Source: Lumbricus rubellus (taxonomy: Eukaryota > Annelida > Clitellata > Crassiclitellata > Lumbricidae). Taken from it: DNA of 64,000 bases. Position 1 is the first letter of the stretch, and every line of letters begins with the position of its first letter. Under the pieces are notes generated by a model. That model worked only from the letters and a program-made list of their open reading frames with translations, had not been told where the DNA came from and searched no databases. Made by a program: the position numbers and the translations under genes. The stretch lies in NCBI GenBank assembly GCA_945859605.1, contig OX243814.1:36163452-36227451 (forward strand), read 5' to 3'. Below are positions 26,101 through 35,151 of the stretch, piece by piece.

Positions 26101-29100
26101 TCCAGCTAAGTTGGTGAAAATCGAAGTGCGGATGAGCGGTCGTAACGAAGGAGCAGCTACAGAGGACAGGACAATAAATATCGCGCCATATTTAACTTTA
26201 GTGTGTGCCAGCATTCCAGCGGATCTGTGCAAAGAAAACAGAGAAAAGTTCTTGCTACATCCGGAGATAATTGCAGAATTGAAAGAGATTCCACCAGTGA
26301 GTGTATTGCAAGGGGAACTACAAGCGAATGTGACTACAAGAGCACAAAGTCGGAGAGCAGAAGTCGAAGGCGGAGAAGATGAAACGATAAACGAAAGTTC
26401 GCAAGAAGATGACATGGACAGCGAAGATGAACTCAGCATTCAAGATGACGAAAGAACAACATCTGAGAACAATGAAACTGAAGAAGAGATGGCTGCATGT
26501 GAACGAAATGATAGTGAAGATTCCGGAAGCGACGCTGAACTGGAGACAAGTATGAGGGACTTGTTCACAGAGAATTCGAACGATGAAAGACAGCTGGAAG
26601 ATGCGAAGAAATTCGAGGAGCAGCAGAGAAATGACGAGTCACTGAAATCGTGGTGGAGGATCGCTGAAGACCAAGGATCAGAGTTTAGCGTGGTGAATGG
26701 ATTGCTGTATAAGAAGCATCAAATGCTGGATCAGCTTGTGTATCAGTTGGTGTTACCGAAAGAGAGAAGAATTCAAGTAATGGAATTAGCTCACGAGTCA
26801 GTATTTGGCGGACACTTGGGAGAAGAGAAGACACGAGAGAGAATCAAGTTGTCCTTTGTCTGGCCAAAGATGCGTCGAGACGTGGTGAAATTTTGTAAGT
26901 CCTGTGAGAAGTGTCAGCTGAAGGCACGAAGTTTGGTGATGGATCGAGTGCCGATTACACCAATTCCAAGGGAAGATGTTCCATTCCGACGGATGACTAT
27001 GGACGTGGTAGGCCCAATAGAACCGAAGTCAGCAGCTGGGCATAAGTATTGCTTGTGCATAGTGGATTCATGTACAAGATGGCCGACAATCTTCTTGCTG
27101 AAGTCATTGACTGCTAAGGCTGTGTGCGAAGCTTTGACGAAGCTTTTCATTGACGTGGGGGTGCCGTCTGTGATCACCAGCGACAGAGGCACGAATTTTA
27201 CAGCCAGTCTTACAAGAGAATTTTTGAAATTGATGGGATGCTGTCCACGATTCGATTCACCGGGGCATCCAGAGGCAGCCGGATTAGTCGAGAGATGGAA
27301 CCAGACGTTCAAGAAGATGGTACATCATGTCATTGTGGAAAATCCAAGACAGTGGCATAAAATCATTCCGTTTACCGTATGGGCATTAAGAGAAGTTCCT
27401 AACGCAACGACAGGAGTGGCACCATATCTGCTGGTGTATGGAAAAATGCCAAGAGGACCATTAACTATCTTAAAGGAAAGCTGGACCAAAGAAATAAATC
27501 TACCGCCAAACATTGGAGTACAACCAGCAAAGTACCTGAAGAACTTAAGAGCAGACATGGAGAAAGCTTTGATATTTGCTGAGAATTATGCAGAGGAAAA
27601 GCAAAAACAATACGCCAGTCAATACAACAAGAGGGCCAAGGATAAAGAATTCGAACCAGGAGAAAACGTCATCGTCCTGTATCCAACGTCAACCAATAAA
27701 TTGATCTCACGATGGCATGGTCCATGTACAGTGCTACAAAGAAGATCCAAGTATTCGTATCTGGTGGACATGAATGAAAACGGCCGACGAATCGTCCATG
27801 CCAACAAAATGAGGAAGTTCATCGCAAGAACATTATCGTGTGGTCTCATCGTGGAAGAGGACGACGAATTCGGATCAGTGGTAGAGCTACCATTGAAAGA
27901 AGACCATGCAGAGACGACACAGAAATCGCTGCAATTGGACTATGAACAGATCGGACATCTTACGAGCGAGCAACAGAAACAGCTACTGGATGTACTGAAC
28001 CGATATGCAGACAGATTTTCGGACAAACCTGGATTATGTACATTGGTAGAACACGAAGTGGTGCTGAGACCAGACTTTCGAGAGAAGGAGTTCACGGCTT
28101 ATCGAATACCGTTGATATACCGCGCAGAAGTGGACAAACAAATACAAGAGATGCTGAAAGAAAACATCATTCAGCCGTCGTCGAGCAGAATGGCAAGTCC
28201 GCTGGTCATCGTCAAGAAGAAGGACGGATCCTTGAGACTCGCGTGCGACTACAGGTACGTGAATTCATATACTGAAAATTGTCGATACCCCATGCCGATC
28301 GTCAACGATGTGCTGAGCAAAGTCGGGAAATCCAAGTTTATTTCCGTCTTGGACTGTCGCAGTGCTTACTGGACTTGTCCGGTGAAGAAATCCGACCAAT
28401 GGAAAACCGCATTCGTTACCCATAATGGACTGTACGAATTTACACGTGTCCCTTTTGGAATGATTAACTCTGGACGGACTTTTGTAAAAGCCATAAACAT
28501 GATTTTGCAACCGATTGATGCATTTACTGAACCCTATGTTGATGACATTGCAGTCCATTCTGATGATTGGAACATTCATTTGAAACATTTAGAATTGTTT
28601 TTGAAACAAATAAGACTGCATAATGTAACTTTGAACTTGAAGAAATGTGTGTTTGGTAAGAGTGAGGTGAAATTCATCGGTCACCTCATTGGTTCAGGGA
28701 AGAAGATGATGAATCCAGATAGGATTGACAGTTTGATTAATTTAAAAAACCCTGAAACGAAGAAGCAAGTGAAGCAAATGTTAGGATTCTTTGGTTTCTA
28801 CAGACAATTTATTTGTAATTTTGCTGAGATTGCTAAACCATTGACAGATTTAACTAGCAAGCAGACACCTGAGAACATTATTTGGACTCAGGACCACCAG
28901 AAATCTTTTGATTCTCTTAAAGAAATTGTTTTATCGAATGTTATTCTGTACATGTTCGAGGTTGGCAAACCATTTAATTTGTACTGTGATAGCAGTGATT
29001 TTGCTGTGGGGGCTGTGCTGTCACAAGTGGACGATGAGGGGATAGAACGTCCCGTTTCATTTATCAGCCAGAAGCTGACAGATACCCAGAGGAGATGGGC

Positions 29101-32100
29101 GACGATTGAGAAGGAAGCCTATGCAATCATATGGGCTTTAAACAAATTGAAAGAAATCATTATTGGTTCCAAGATTAATGTGTTCACTGATCATAATCCT
29201 TTAGTTTATTTGACTGAGTCAATGTCGAAGTCTGCTAAGTTAGTCAGATGGTCTTTATCATTGCAAAATTTTGACATTCTGTTGAACTATAAGAAAGGAA
29301 AGTTGAATGTAGTAGCAGACTGCTTATCGAGATTGTAGTATAAGGTATTTTGTGATTGCATTTAGTATAAGAATTGTTTGTATTTAGTTTAAGCATTATA
29401 CGTTCGCTAATTTTTAAGATTAATTAGCTCTCTTCAAAAGAAAGGAAGGAGGTAATGTCAGCTAATTTAATCAGTGCACGCCGATTGTCGTACAGCGACG
29501 TAAGTAGGCCAGGTGCAAATTGCCGCGCGGCGTCTGCACAGGTGATTGTCTGGACAGCACGTGACGTCTAGACGAGCGTACGTTAATTGTACAAGAAGGG
29601 AGTGGAAGTGAAGAAGGAGAGTTGCGTGTTGAGAGCCGTTGAGATAGGCTGTAAGAGTTGTTGTTGAGTTGCGATAGAGTAGACTGATGAAGATAGTAGT
29701 CGTGTAGTTGTTATGATAACGCAAGTGTAGTCATTGTTGTGTTGTTGCTGATCGTTTTACTTTATATCGGATTTTGGAGTATAATAAGAAGAGTTAAACA
29801 CGTCGTCGTTGTTGGTTAACAAAACAGTGAAAGACTGTAGATTCTTTAACCTAGCCATTTAGCTAATGAAACAGTTATCTAGGGATAGGCCTACGCTACC
29901 ACGAACTTATACGAAGAAGCTTCCGAAGAGACTGAAGGTCACACGTAGAGAAGAAGAGGGAAAAGACTTGTGACAGTTAGACTATGTGTATTGTGTACGG
30001 TAGTGCATTGATGACTTGGAATGTAACTAACAAAAGATCATAGCATTGGACAGAATAGATCATTTTTCGCAGGAATTCCCTCACTTGTCAATTACCGCTA
30101 AAATGCTCATAAAAACAGATAGGCCTAATTAGCAATCACAAAAACATTGTAGAATATACCTTTCAGCTGTGCCTAAGTAAAAATCATAAAGTATTTCTGT
30201 CAGAAAACTATAATTCTAAGACTTTGAAGTAAATAATACTTGTGCTCAAAATTACGACAATTATTTGTAAAATACTAAACTTCAACGACGTTGCGCAAGT
30301 CCTAAATATTTTTCAATTCTGATAATTTTTGGGCTACATAGGTTTTAGACCAAGTGGCACGGAATGGCGGGTTGGAGAAAAATGAGATCTTAAGTTGAAA
30401 ATTTTCTATTAGAGATGCAACCACCCTAATGTATGTATGTATTTATTGCGGTTGCAATACAACCTTATAGGAAAACGCGCTTTAAAGCGCGGTTGCCAGT
30501 CAAAGGGTTAATTTATATTGCAAATTTATAAAATGCTGTGTTGCGTGTGACTCAAAAACATGGAAGTTCGGTTCATTCAAAATATAGGCTAGGCCGACCG
30601 CTAGGCTACGTGAGAGTAGGGTAGGGTGGGGCAGGACGCCCCCTTTAACGTTTGACATGACCCACAGTAAAGTTGCGCAATCTGAAGTCAACAAAAATTG
30701 GTGACAAGTAGCTGCATTATATGCACTATTCAGTAGAAATGTTGATTTTACTTAATGTTAGACCATTTCGAGAAAAACTTAATTTTTGTTCAACTAGTGT
30801 AAAAGAGCTTCTTGCCCCATACATGGGGCAAGAAGCCCTTTTACATGGGGCAAGAAGCCCAATGGCGTACATCTGCATTCAACTAGTGTAAAAGTGCTTC
30901 TTGCCCCATACATGGGGCAAGAAGCCCTTTTACATGGGACATTATATACCATAGAAACATTCTTTTAGCCTACACAATATTGCCCAAAGCAAGGGCAATG
31001 ATATGAATAGGCCTATATATTTTGTAACATAAAAAATTATATGAAACTAACCAAATTTATTGATGCAATTGGCGTTTCCATCTGTATTGGGGGAAAACGC
31101 CCCGGGCGGGGCGTTTTGCCCCAAAGCGTATGAGGCCTTTTGCCCCATCTATGGTTGTCTGCTATTATTGATTTTGTCGGTTCTTTATTAAACTGAATTG
31201 ATAACTTTAAGCTATATTTCTGTTGTGCATTTATTTAGCTAAATAATGACATAAGGGTCATGCCGATCCCTTAAACATGAAATTAATTACAGCTGAATGA
31301 ACTGCATACGAGAATTAGAAAATAGACACGAAAAACAAACTTTTATTTCCTGTCTTCCACCGAAACAAGAAATTGGTCACGTTTTAACTTCTTATAATTC
31401 TTAATGGCGTCTGCTGTCATGGGCAGTTATCAAATCCCACCAAAAGTCGCCAACTGCAAAGATATTCAGCGGGGGCGTCTTCCCCACACTAGGCGTTATG
31501 CCCCACCCTACCCTACAATCTGTACAACAGAGTTGAATAGATCGCCTGACCGTTTACCGATATACTGCGCAAAATAAGCTTACTTATTGTCCAGATAATG
31601 TTTTCTTCAGATATTTTTGTAGATAACAATGACGCACTGATACACACAGAATGTGTAAAATGTTTCGTGCAGGAATTCGAAACGGGTTGTGAATTATGTA
31701 TGGGCGAGCGGTAAGCCTCCCCTATCTGAAAGCCCTGGTCGTTATTGGATCTCTTGGAAGAACGAGCTCCTTGTAGTCGGCTTTGGCCCCGTGATCGGCA
31801 AAAATACGCTCATGGCTTACGACAACCAACAACCTATGGAGATTCAAAATGCTACAGCGAACGTCAAAGGAAACCTGACTATTCCGTTTCGCTACTTCGT
31901 TGGTGTCAAAGGTTGGCATGAAATTGGGTAAAGTTTAATTATAATATTATATTATATATTGTGTGTTTACTCTCAGCAGGTCGGCAGAGGAAAAGGAATG
32001 AAGTTTGGAATTGCTACTGCGATGGTTTGAGAAACAATCAGATTACGGATTACCCCCATTATCAGTAAATCTGCCACAAAATCTAGGATTGATTCAGTTT

Positions 32101-32908
32101 TGAACTGATTTTTGTTAGGCCTATTCTATTTTAAGAGATCTTTTAACTATAATTATGATTAGACCAAAATCTTTCTTTCATTAAATGTCATGATTGCTTT
32201 TTAAAGTAGGCAAAGTGATTGCCTCTCAAACTAGGTTAAGTGATTGCTTCTTAAACTAGGCTTAGAAAACTGGGACAAATAAAAATTCAAATATGCAAAA
32301 CTCATTTTGACCTATTTTAGGCCTAATATCCGTTTCCACTCAATCGCAATTCGCGCAAATTTACTTTTTCATAACCTTTTTCAAACTGACATTCCTCAAA
32401 TACTAAAAATGTTCGAATTCGAAATAGATAATTAGATAGCCTATAATAGGTCCCTATGCAATATACATCTTTGGCCTCACGATGTATAGTCTACGACTCT
32501 ACATGATTGTGTGTGTTAAATGAAAATAAGCTTAAGTGTAACTGCATAATTGCTCTCTATATTCCGACGTTACTGTTTATTGTCTGCCTGAAATAATTCG
32601 AATTCTTATTTGCTCAAGAACTGCAGAGGAGGGCTGGAATGGAGGAGTCGAACGTGTTCAAGATTCGTGGATGGGATACGTGCGCGAGTGGAGCCGAGAT
32701 TAAGAATGTGACCATTGCCAGGTGCAGTAGGTTGCAATGTGGGAATGTCTGCATGAAAACCGATGGATGTACTGCCTTCTGTCTTCATGGTTCATCATAT
32801 AACGAGAATGCATGCGTCTGCGAACTTCAAGCGAAACCAGGAACACCGGCATCGAGTTTCCTTTACTATTACGAACCAGGAGCCACATACTGGGAGATGA
32901 CTACGTAG
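12719..32908 (+). CDS. Gene B: secreted two-FAMeT-domain, Cys-rich protein (8 exons; intron 6 about 11 kb)
   Basis: Exons 12719-12758, 13757-13952, 14351-14601, 16713-16751, 18321-18344, 20499-20679, 31673-31911 and 32619-32908 join in phase to 419 codons plus TAG, all with GT-AG introns. Organisation is as in gene A: signal peptide (MTSTAVYLLLVLI), FAMeT-like domain 1 (NLKEAKSLVFQV; WLWISWANDALSIG), a DVDKDL/VCDPDICK linker from two micro-exons, FAMeT-like domain 2 (GRYWISWKNELLVVGFG) and an eight-cysteine C-terminus. No internal stop or frameshift was seen, so it appears functional. Intron 6 (20680-31672) carries a DNA transposon with a nested LTR retrotransposon, a (GTAT)n tract and a TA-flanked MITE. 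The splice sites around that intron are intact. Transcript evidence would be needed to show the long intron is spliced. Confidence 0.83.
13590..13665 (+). repeat. L2/CR1-like LINE 3' tail relic
   Basis: GAAGTGGCGCTATTTAAATT followed by short TGA(A/T)TG-type repeats. Similar GGCGCTATATAAAT-like tails occur near 38190, 45945, 54825, 61775 and, on the minus strand, 62135. The last joins a coding LINE fragment, which is the basis for calling these LINE 3' ends. It lies in intron 1 of gene B. Confidence 0.45.
14950..16353 (+). mobile_element. 5'-truncated CR1/L2-superclade LINE with (TTTGA)n tail
   Basis: An open frame at 14975-15514 (179 codons) matches the C-terminal part of non-LTR reverse transcriptases: LYYSLIFPYLSYCNISWCSN, then LQKRAIRII, HTAPLFK and LGPSLWNGLP. 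About 800 bases of T-rich 3' UTR follow, ending in five TTTGA units (16321-16353). The left boundary is approximate. A second copy on the minus strand (63251-64000) is nearly identical over the overlap, and a shorter 3' end lies at 33914-34110, so the family was recently active. It lies in intron 3 of gene B. Confidence 0.88.
16562..16610. repeat. Short hairpin in intron 3 of gene B
   Basis: Arms of about 24 bases (AAATAATACATACCAGGAAT and its complement with few mismatches) meet almost without a loop around ATAAATTATAT. The inverted repeat is directly visible. It may be a tiny MITE or structured RNA; no flanking duplication was found. Confidence 0.6.
17461..17545 (+). repeat. tRNA-like SINE head relic
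   Basis: TAGCGCATTGG (17472-17482) is a perfect Pol III A-box match, and a degraded B-box-like GGTAACGAATTCG follows 37 bases downstream. The interval looks like a decayed tRNA or tRNA-derived SINE. It lies in intron 4 of gene B. The changed B-box argues against a working tRNA gene. Confidence 0.4.
18413..18699. mobile_element. hAT-like MITE, 287 bp, with paralogous empty site
   Basis: Ends CAGTGGCGCAGCC and GTCTACGCCTCTG are imperfect inverted repeats. Flanking octamers GGTAACTT (18405-18412) and GTTAACTT (18700-18707) match at 7 of 8. In the corresponding intron of gene D the sequence runs CTATCGGTAACTTGACTCCA (near 47087) without the insert, which shows the empty site. The insertion is thus younger than the B/D duplication or was lost in D. 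Confidence 0.88.
18754..19582 (-). mobile_element. piggyBac-family element, internally deleted, 829 bp
   Basis: The tetranucleotide TTAA flanks both ends (18750-18753, 19583-19586) and the termini are CCCTTATAGGGTAACC and its complement, the piggyBac layout. The minus strand holds a decayed transposase C-terminal part at about 18900-19200: DYNATKGAVDSFDQ then RTRRWPLI, matching the conserved YN.TK.GVD..DQ and R(T/R)RWP motifs. A frameshift then leads to DAAALNAYNYR and further pieces with stops. It cannot encode an active enzyme. It lies in intron 5 of gene B. Confidence 0.88.
20085..20173 (-). repeat. LINE 3' end with (ATT)n tail
   Basis: GCCCTGAGGTATTTC...CCCCCAGGGACTTA is a copy of the 3'-terminal unit that follows a LINE coding fragment at 42842-43226. 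(ATT)n lies on its right at 20127-20173. It lies in intron 5 of gene B. Confidence 0.6.
20836..21165 (+). repeat. (GTAT)n microsatellite, about 330 bp
   Basis: A slightly interrupted tetranucleotide tract. It is broken by a DNA transposon starting at 21166; a short remnant of the same repeat (GTATGTATGTATT) resumes at 30431. It lies in intron 6 of gene B. Confidence 0.95.
21809..22138 (-). pseudogene. Coding remnant of the TIR DNA transposon
   Basis: About 110 codons stay open on the minus strand: LFGTCICIAAISFKPHQHS, later DPRNDLVRLFYLSLYPRKVI and THFGRNLWYLSKLLASLGFF, ending SQPFAKG and a stop. Composition looks like real protein, not repeat. I cannot assign it to a named transposase family. 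Upstream frames on the same strand are broken. Its place inside inverted repeats suggests it is part of the element's own protein. Confidence 0.5.
22885..23404 (+). repeat. 5' LTR, 520 bp
   Basis: TGTCA...TGACA ends form a 5-bp inverted repeat. TATAATAA at 23209-23216 is a possible promoter element. Transcription from here would read through the element and then in the sense direction of gene B. Confidence 0.95.
23407..23424 (+). other. Candidate tRNA primer-binding site
   Basis: TGGTGTCGTTGCGGTGAG starts two bases after the 5' LTR with the expected TGG. The matching tRNA was not identified. A 20-base tandem duplication (GATAACGATCCAAGTTGCAG) follows at about 23423-23464. Confidence 0.45.
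23741..29338 (+). CDS. Gag-Pol polyprotein, order Gag-PR-IN-RT-RNaseH (1865 aa)
   Basis: One uninterrupted frame. Residues about 50-350 are a highly charged Glu/Lys/Arg/Gln coiled coil; the rest of Gag follows, then a CCHC zinc knuckle (CHNCNSDKHLIKHC, about 631-644). The aspartic protease motif IDSG is near 753. Integrase has an HHCC finger (H1018, H1025, C1055, C1058), a D1088-D1148-E1184 core with 35 residues between the last two, and a GP(C/Y)-type C-terminal module near 1330-1365 (RWHGPCTVLQR). Reverse transcriptase comes after integrase: SPLVIVKKKDGSLRL, FGMINSG and YVDD at 1599-1602. RNase H follows (YCDSSDFAVGAVLSQ; D1750; FTDHNPL). It ends at residue 1865 with no env-like frame behind it. 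All catalytic residues I looked for are present, so it may be active. A shared Gag-Pol frame means no frameshift is needed. Confidence 0.96.
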   Translation: MEKLTEQKQAAIKKMASERIIKLLIEAGLDAEEVGQMSRESLMRNLAEVWAKKEEEEEGAVGGAAEKPVEKPQPPMSIEALLQLMMMSRQEEKERRQEEKEKEEQRRHEEKEKEERRRQEEKEKEEWRRQEENEKEERRKQEENEKEKQRRQEKKERKQEEKEKAEKADRLRQQEIEKAERMRQQEIDIQKQQFQMQLEQMRIDRDEAERRRMELMIEYEKARKSDEEIRKQQIEDKKAREEEKEKMRLQELERAEEIRQEELQAEKDNLEKAEREREEQMQLEQKKLAIKEAQLKEMAIEKEERRKQLELLQQKIEQEELRRIEDQDRLKKRDKDDRKSREVSEQIRLKESETMVSKIKKIGDAMKHVLPKMPYDMMEVPLYFETVENAFNSFAVEKQYWVKLLLPLMTPRARTVLNRLSFENLDKYDAVKEHLLKEFKLTAREYRSRFADAKKTAEETYTMFTARLKNLLNYYVRSRRVDKDYEKLFDLLVADKLKECLPPGPLQFVLAKEGTECLEASNVADLADIHVNNRIGVMFQDKPKFEAWDNSPKQPKWNKDSKDTGSQAKSNDAKKDDYSGKQWSQDKQQSTWDRQAYNRTPPLGRPTESNASYTPYNKWENKEQRSFIKKRCHNCNSDKHLIKHCQAPGAANLRKNFSRSAENLRVNQIQVINAPPGWEEQCNQETEVKSVMKCTPQFTIQKEAIKTTSIAEICRETKSKEECQRIKKISLQHVNVEIRGTDGQPVQVEALIDSGTEIPVINEELLKGTTVEEIGRVHLQCVAGEPIPAKLVKIEVRMSGRNEGAATEDRTINIAPYLTLVCASIPADLCKENREKFLLHPEIIAELKEIPPVSVLQGELQANVTTRAQSRRAEVEGGEDETINESSQEDDMDSEDELSIQDDERTTSENNETEEEMAACERNDSEDSGSDAELETSMRDLFTENSNDERQLEDAKKFEEQQRNDESLKSWWRIAEDQGSEFSVVNGLLYKKHQMLDQLVYQLVLPKERRIQVMELAHESVFGGHLGEEKTRERIKLSFVWPKMRRDVVKFCKSCEKCQLKARSLVMDRVPITPIPREDVPFRRMTMDVVGPIEPKSAAGHKYCLCIVDSCTRWPTIFLLKSLTAKAVCEALTKLFIDVGVPSVITSDRGTNFTASLTREFLKLMGCCPRFDSPGHPEAAGLVERWNQTFKKMVHHVIVENPRQWHKIIPFTVWALREVPNATTGVAPYLLVYGKMPRGPLTILKESWTKEINLPPNIGVQPAKYLKNLRADMEKALIFAENYAEEKQKQYASQYNKRAKDKEFEPGENVIVLYPTSTNKLISRWHGPCTVLQRRSKYSYLVDMNENGRRIVHANKMRKFIARTLSCGLIVEEDDEFGSVVELPLKEDHAETTQKSLQLDYEQIGHLTSEQQKQLLDVLNRYADRFSDKPGLCTLVEHEVVLRPDFREKEFTAYRIPLIYRAEVDKQIQEMLKENIIQPSSSRMASPLVIVKKKDGSLRLACDYRYVNSYTENCRYPMPIVNDVLSKVGKSKFISVLDCRSAYWTCPVKKSDQWKTAFVTHNGLYEFTRVPFGMINSGRTFVKAINMILQPIDAFTEPYVDDIAVHSDDWNIHLKHLELFLKQIRLHNVTLNLKKCVFGKSEVKFIGHLIGSGKKMMNPDRIDSLINLKNPETKKQVKQMLGFFGFYRQFICNFAEIAKPLTDLTSKQTPENIIWTQDHQKSFDSLKEIVLSNVILYMFEVGKPFNLYCDSSDFAVGAVLSQVDDEGIERPVSFISQKLTDTQRRWATIEKEAYAIIWALNKLKEIIIGSKINVFTDHNPLVYLTESMSKSAKLVRWSLSLQNFDILLNYKKGKLNVVADCLSRL
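29436..29452 (+). other. Polypurine tract
   Basis: AAAAGAAAGGAAGGAGG lies three bases before the 3' LTR, the usual place for plus-strand priming in LTR retroelements. Confidence 0.85.
29456..29975 (+). repeat. 3' LTR, 520 bp
   Basis: Same length as the 5' LTR and, base by base as far as I compared, identical to it. It ends TGACA, followed by the target duplication GTTAG. Confidence 0.95.
30619..31513. mobile_element. TA-flanked TIR element with internal palindromes, 895 bp
   Basis: Ends GGGTAGGGTGGGGCA and TGCCCCACCCTACCC are perfect inverted repeats flanked by TA (30617-30618, 31514-31515). Inside, CTTCTTGCCCCATACATGGG occurs twice (near 30808 and 30892), each part of a GGGGCAAGAAG palindrome, and a further inverted pair of GGGGCGTNTTNCCCC blocks lies near 31085-31145. 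No coding was seen. The TA duplication suggests a Tc1/mariner-related MITE. It lies in intron 6 of gene B. Confidence 0.8.
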
Positions 32909-34600
32909 GTTGCAATTCGATGAAACATTAGATTGATCGATAAGACAACATGTGTAGAATTAACAACTTTTGGACAAAACTTAGGCTAAAGCTTAATTTG
33001 TCGTGCTTTACTTCTGATATTTGAGCTGCAATGTAAGTCATTCCTCTGCACGGAACGGCAACATAGACACTTGATGGGTGAAAGGCGTAGGCCCCTACTG
33101 ATCTCTGACCTTTGGGGCAGGTCATACAACATAGGCTATAGGCCCTAGTACAATTTTAAGTGATTAAGTCTTGTGAATAGTATGCCAACTTGAATGGACA
33201 ATTTTTTAATCTGCAAGTAAAAACTTTATTTAGTAGATGCATATTAAACACGTTAAAATGCGGCCTGTTTTGTTTGTTTGAAATAATTATCAAGAGGTAA
33301 AAATTAATGTCTGCCCAATTAATGCTATTTTTTAACTTCACATTTAATCGAGAACATCACGTAGTGTCGTGATGTCTAAATCATTTCGAACTAAACTTAA
33401 AGGCAAGAGCCGCAAGATCATGTGTGGCATTCAGAAGGAATACGTAGGCTATGTGCATCTAGATTGAGCATTAGGCTATTACATAGGCTACTGATCACAA
33501 GAGGTAAAATAATAATTTCCGATAGGTCCTGGCGTAGCTGCTTTCTCGTGCACGCCGTCATTTTATGCTGACAGCTTGATAGGCTTATTATGCAGGCTTC
33601 CGAATAATAAGTATTTTAGCTTGTAAATAGAAATGTAGTTTTCTGCTGTAAAAGTAGGCTATTCACGAATAATTATAAATTAGGCGACTACATTTTCTTC
33701 AAACGCTCGTTTTGCAATAGACTAGGTCTATAGTGCGTGCTTGCATTGCAGGCCTACCCTTACTGCACCAGAAATTGTCTCAGATTACCTATTAAAACCA
33801 AGATGGTCATGACTGAATTGAAAGTGCAAGAAAAGTAATGAAAAGATGAAGAATCGTCCCGCACTCTATAGTTAGGCCTATATCAGTTCTTTTTCAATTC
33901 TTTGAAGAAGATAGGTTAGCGGGACCTGTCCCTTTCTGGATGACCCTTTCTGAGTAGCCTATTCACCGTTCATACAATCAAGGTGTCCTATGAACATTTA
34001 TTTTTATTCTTGTGTACTATTTTACTTTGCTGTCTACCTTGGTTATTTGTTTGTTTGTCTGTTGTTCTTTCTCAGAAGAAACTGATTTTGATTTTGATTT
34101 GATTTGAATTATATGATCTTTGGCATTCAAGTCCTCCACGAAGCTCATCATTATGTGGATCAGATGATACCCACAATGATGACGATATATCCACAATTTA
34201 TGGGTTTCACGTGGCAAATCTTGTCTTTCAAATAATTAATTATTGGCATTACATCATCATCGTATATAGGCCCTATATAAAATAATGTGACAATGAGGGA
34301 TTTGCACTGCCTAACCTTGTTGTATCCCGTTTAATTAAACTCTTCATCAACGAACAATTATTGTGTAATTGCAGAAATGGAAATGCAAATGGATCTTAGC
34401 AAATGTCATGATTTGAAAGCGATACGAAATTAAGACCCACATACATCTTAGAATTCTCAAAGACCGATATTGATTGCCATTATAATAGTAAATAGCCTAC
34501 CATTTATGTTATTTGCATTCCTGTCAGAAGTCTCACTCTTTAAGATGGATCGTAAAGCAATGTATGTTTTCTGTTGTAATATATTTACACCAGAGAGCGT
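32909..34600. other. Spacer between gene B and relic C
   Basis: The first ~850 bases align with the 3' flank of gene D (shared TTGATCGA(T/C)AA, ATTATTCACGAATAAT, TCTTCAAA(C/T)GCTCGT), so the duplicated unit extends well past the stop codon. A LINE 3' end lies at 33914-34110. No gene was seen. Confidence 0.55.
33914..34110 (+). mobile_element. LINE 3' end, same family as 14950-16353
   Basis: GGTTAGCGGGACCTGTCCCT onward follows the 3' UTR of the intron 3 LINE, ending in GATTTTGATTTTGATTTGAT. It is more diverged than the copy at 63251-64000 and has lost all coding sequence. Confidence 0.85.
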
Positions 34601-34690
34601 GCCGTCAAATGCTTTGCAGAAACGCGACAGTGAGTGCCACTAATGGAAGTTTGTTCCGAATCAATTTTCTATTAAATGGAACGTCTGTAA

Positions 34691-34947
34691 CAGTTGTCGG
34701 GTTCAGGGGCGGAACCAGGGGGCCAATCCGGCCATGTCTCCCATTTAGAAATGCCCATGTATCGTGCCTCCCCCATTCGGTTTGAACTAAAAAAAGTGCA
34801 TCAGCTTTTGAGGGTATTTTGTCTGACTTTTTGTTCCGACGACTAAAATAAAGGTCGTCAGATCCTTTCTAGCCAGGTTAAAAAAATCCGGACCCAAGGC
34901 TAAACCTTTTGCCCCCCCCTCTTGGAAAAGTTCTGTGTGCACCCCTG
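34691..34947. mobile_element. hAT-like MITE inside relic exon 3, 257 bp
   Basis: The gene A/B/D exon reads continuously across this point, giving the exact insertion site. Flanking octamers GTCTGTAA (34683-34690) and GTCTGTAT (34948-34955) match at 7 of 8. Subterminal CAGGGGCGGAACCAGG and the right end ACCCCTG resemble hAT termini. Confidence 0.8.
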
Positions 34948-35151
34948 GTCTGTATGTGGATTTCTTTGGCAAACGACGCGTTGTGCATTGTGCAATGGAA
35001 TACGGAATGTGACAGGAAAATTAATTATCTATTCATGTACATGTACTTTACCGCAACTTCTCCAATATCAAAACTGCATACGGTTGCTCTCAGATCCTAC
35101 TGAGTGGAACGGCATAGGTCTACTAAAAAATTCCATACAACTAAAGTAAAG

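Larger units (their letters stand above)
22885..29975 (+). mobile_element. Complete Gmr1-type Ty3/gypsy LTR retrotransposon, 7,091 bp
   Basis: Two 520-bp LTRs starting TGTCAG and ending TGACA flank a single gag-pol frame. The target duplication GTTAG is present on both sides (22880-22884, 29976-29980). A candidate primer-binding site follows the 5' LTR and a polypurine tract precedes the 3' LTR. By eye the LTRs have no differences, so the insertion is very young. Integrase precedes reverse transcriptase, the Ty1/copia-like order known in the deuterostome Gmr1 group, while the RT and RNase H are of Ty3/gypsy type. It lies in sense orientation in intron 6 of gene B, inside an older DNA transposon. 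Confidence 0.95.
21166..30430. mobile_element. TIR DNA transposon remnant, family uncertain, split by an LTR retrotransposon
   Basis: It begins TTAGGGTGGT and ends ACCACCCTAA. A further 21-base inverted repeat (AATATTTAGGACTTGCGCAA...) lies inside at 21273-21293 and 30290-30310, so the ends form weakly matching arms of about 140 bp. It inserted into a (GTAT)n tract, which hides the target duplication. Without the nested retroelement (22885-29975) it would be about 2.2 kb. A decayed coding segment lies on its minus strand. The superfamily is undetermined. Confidence 0.7.
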
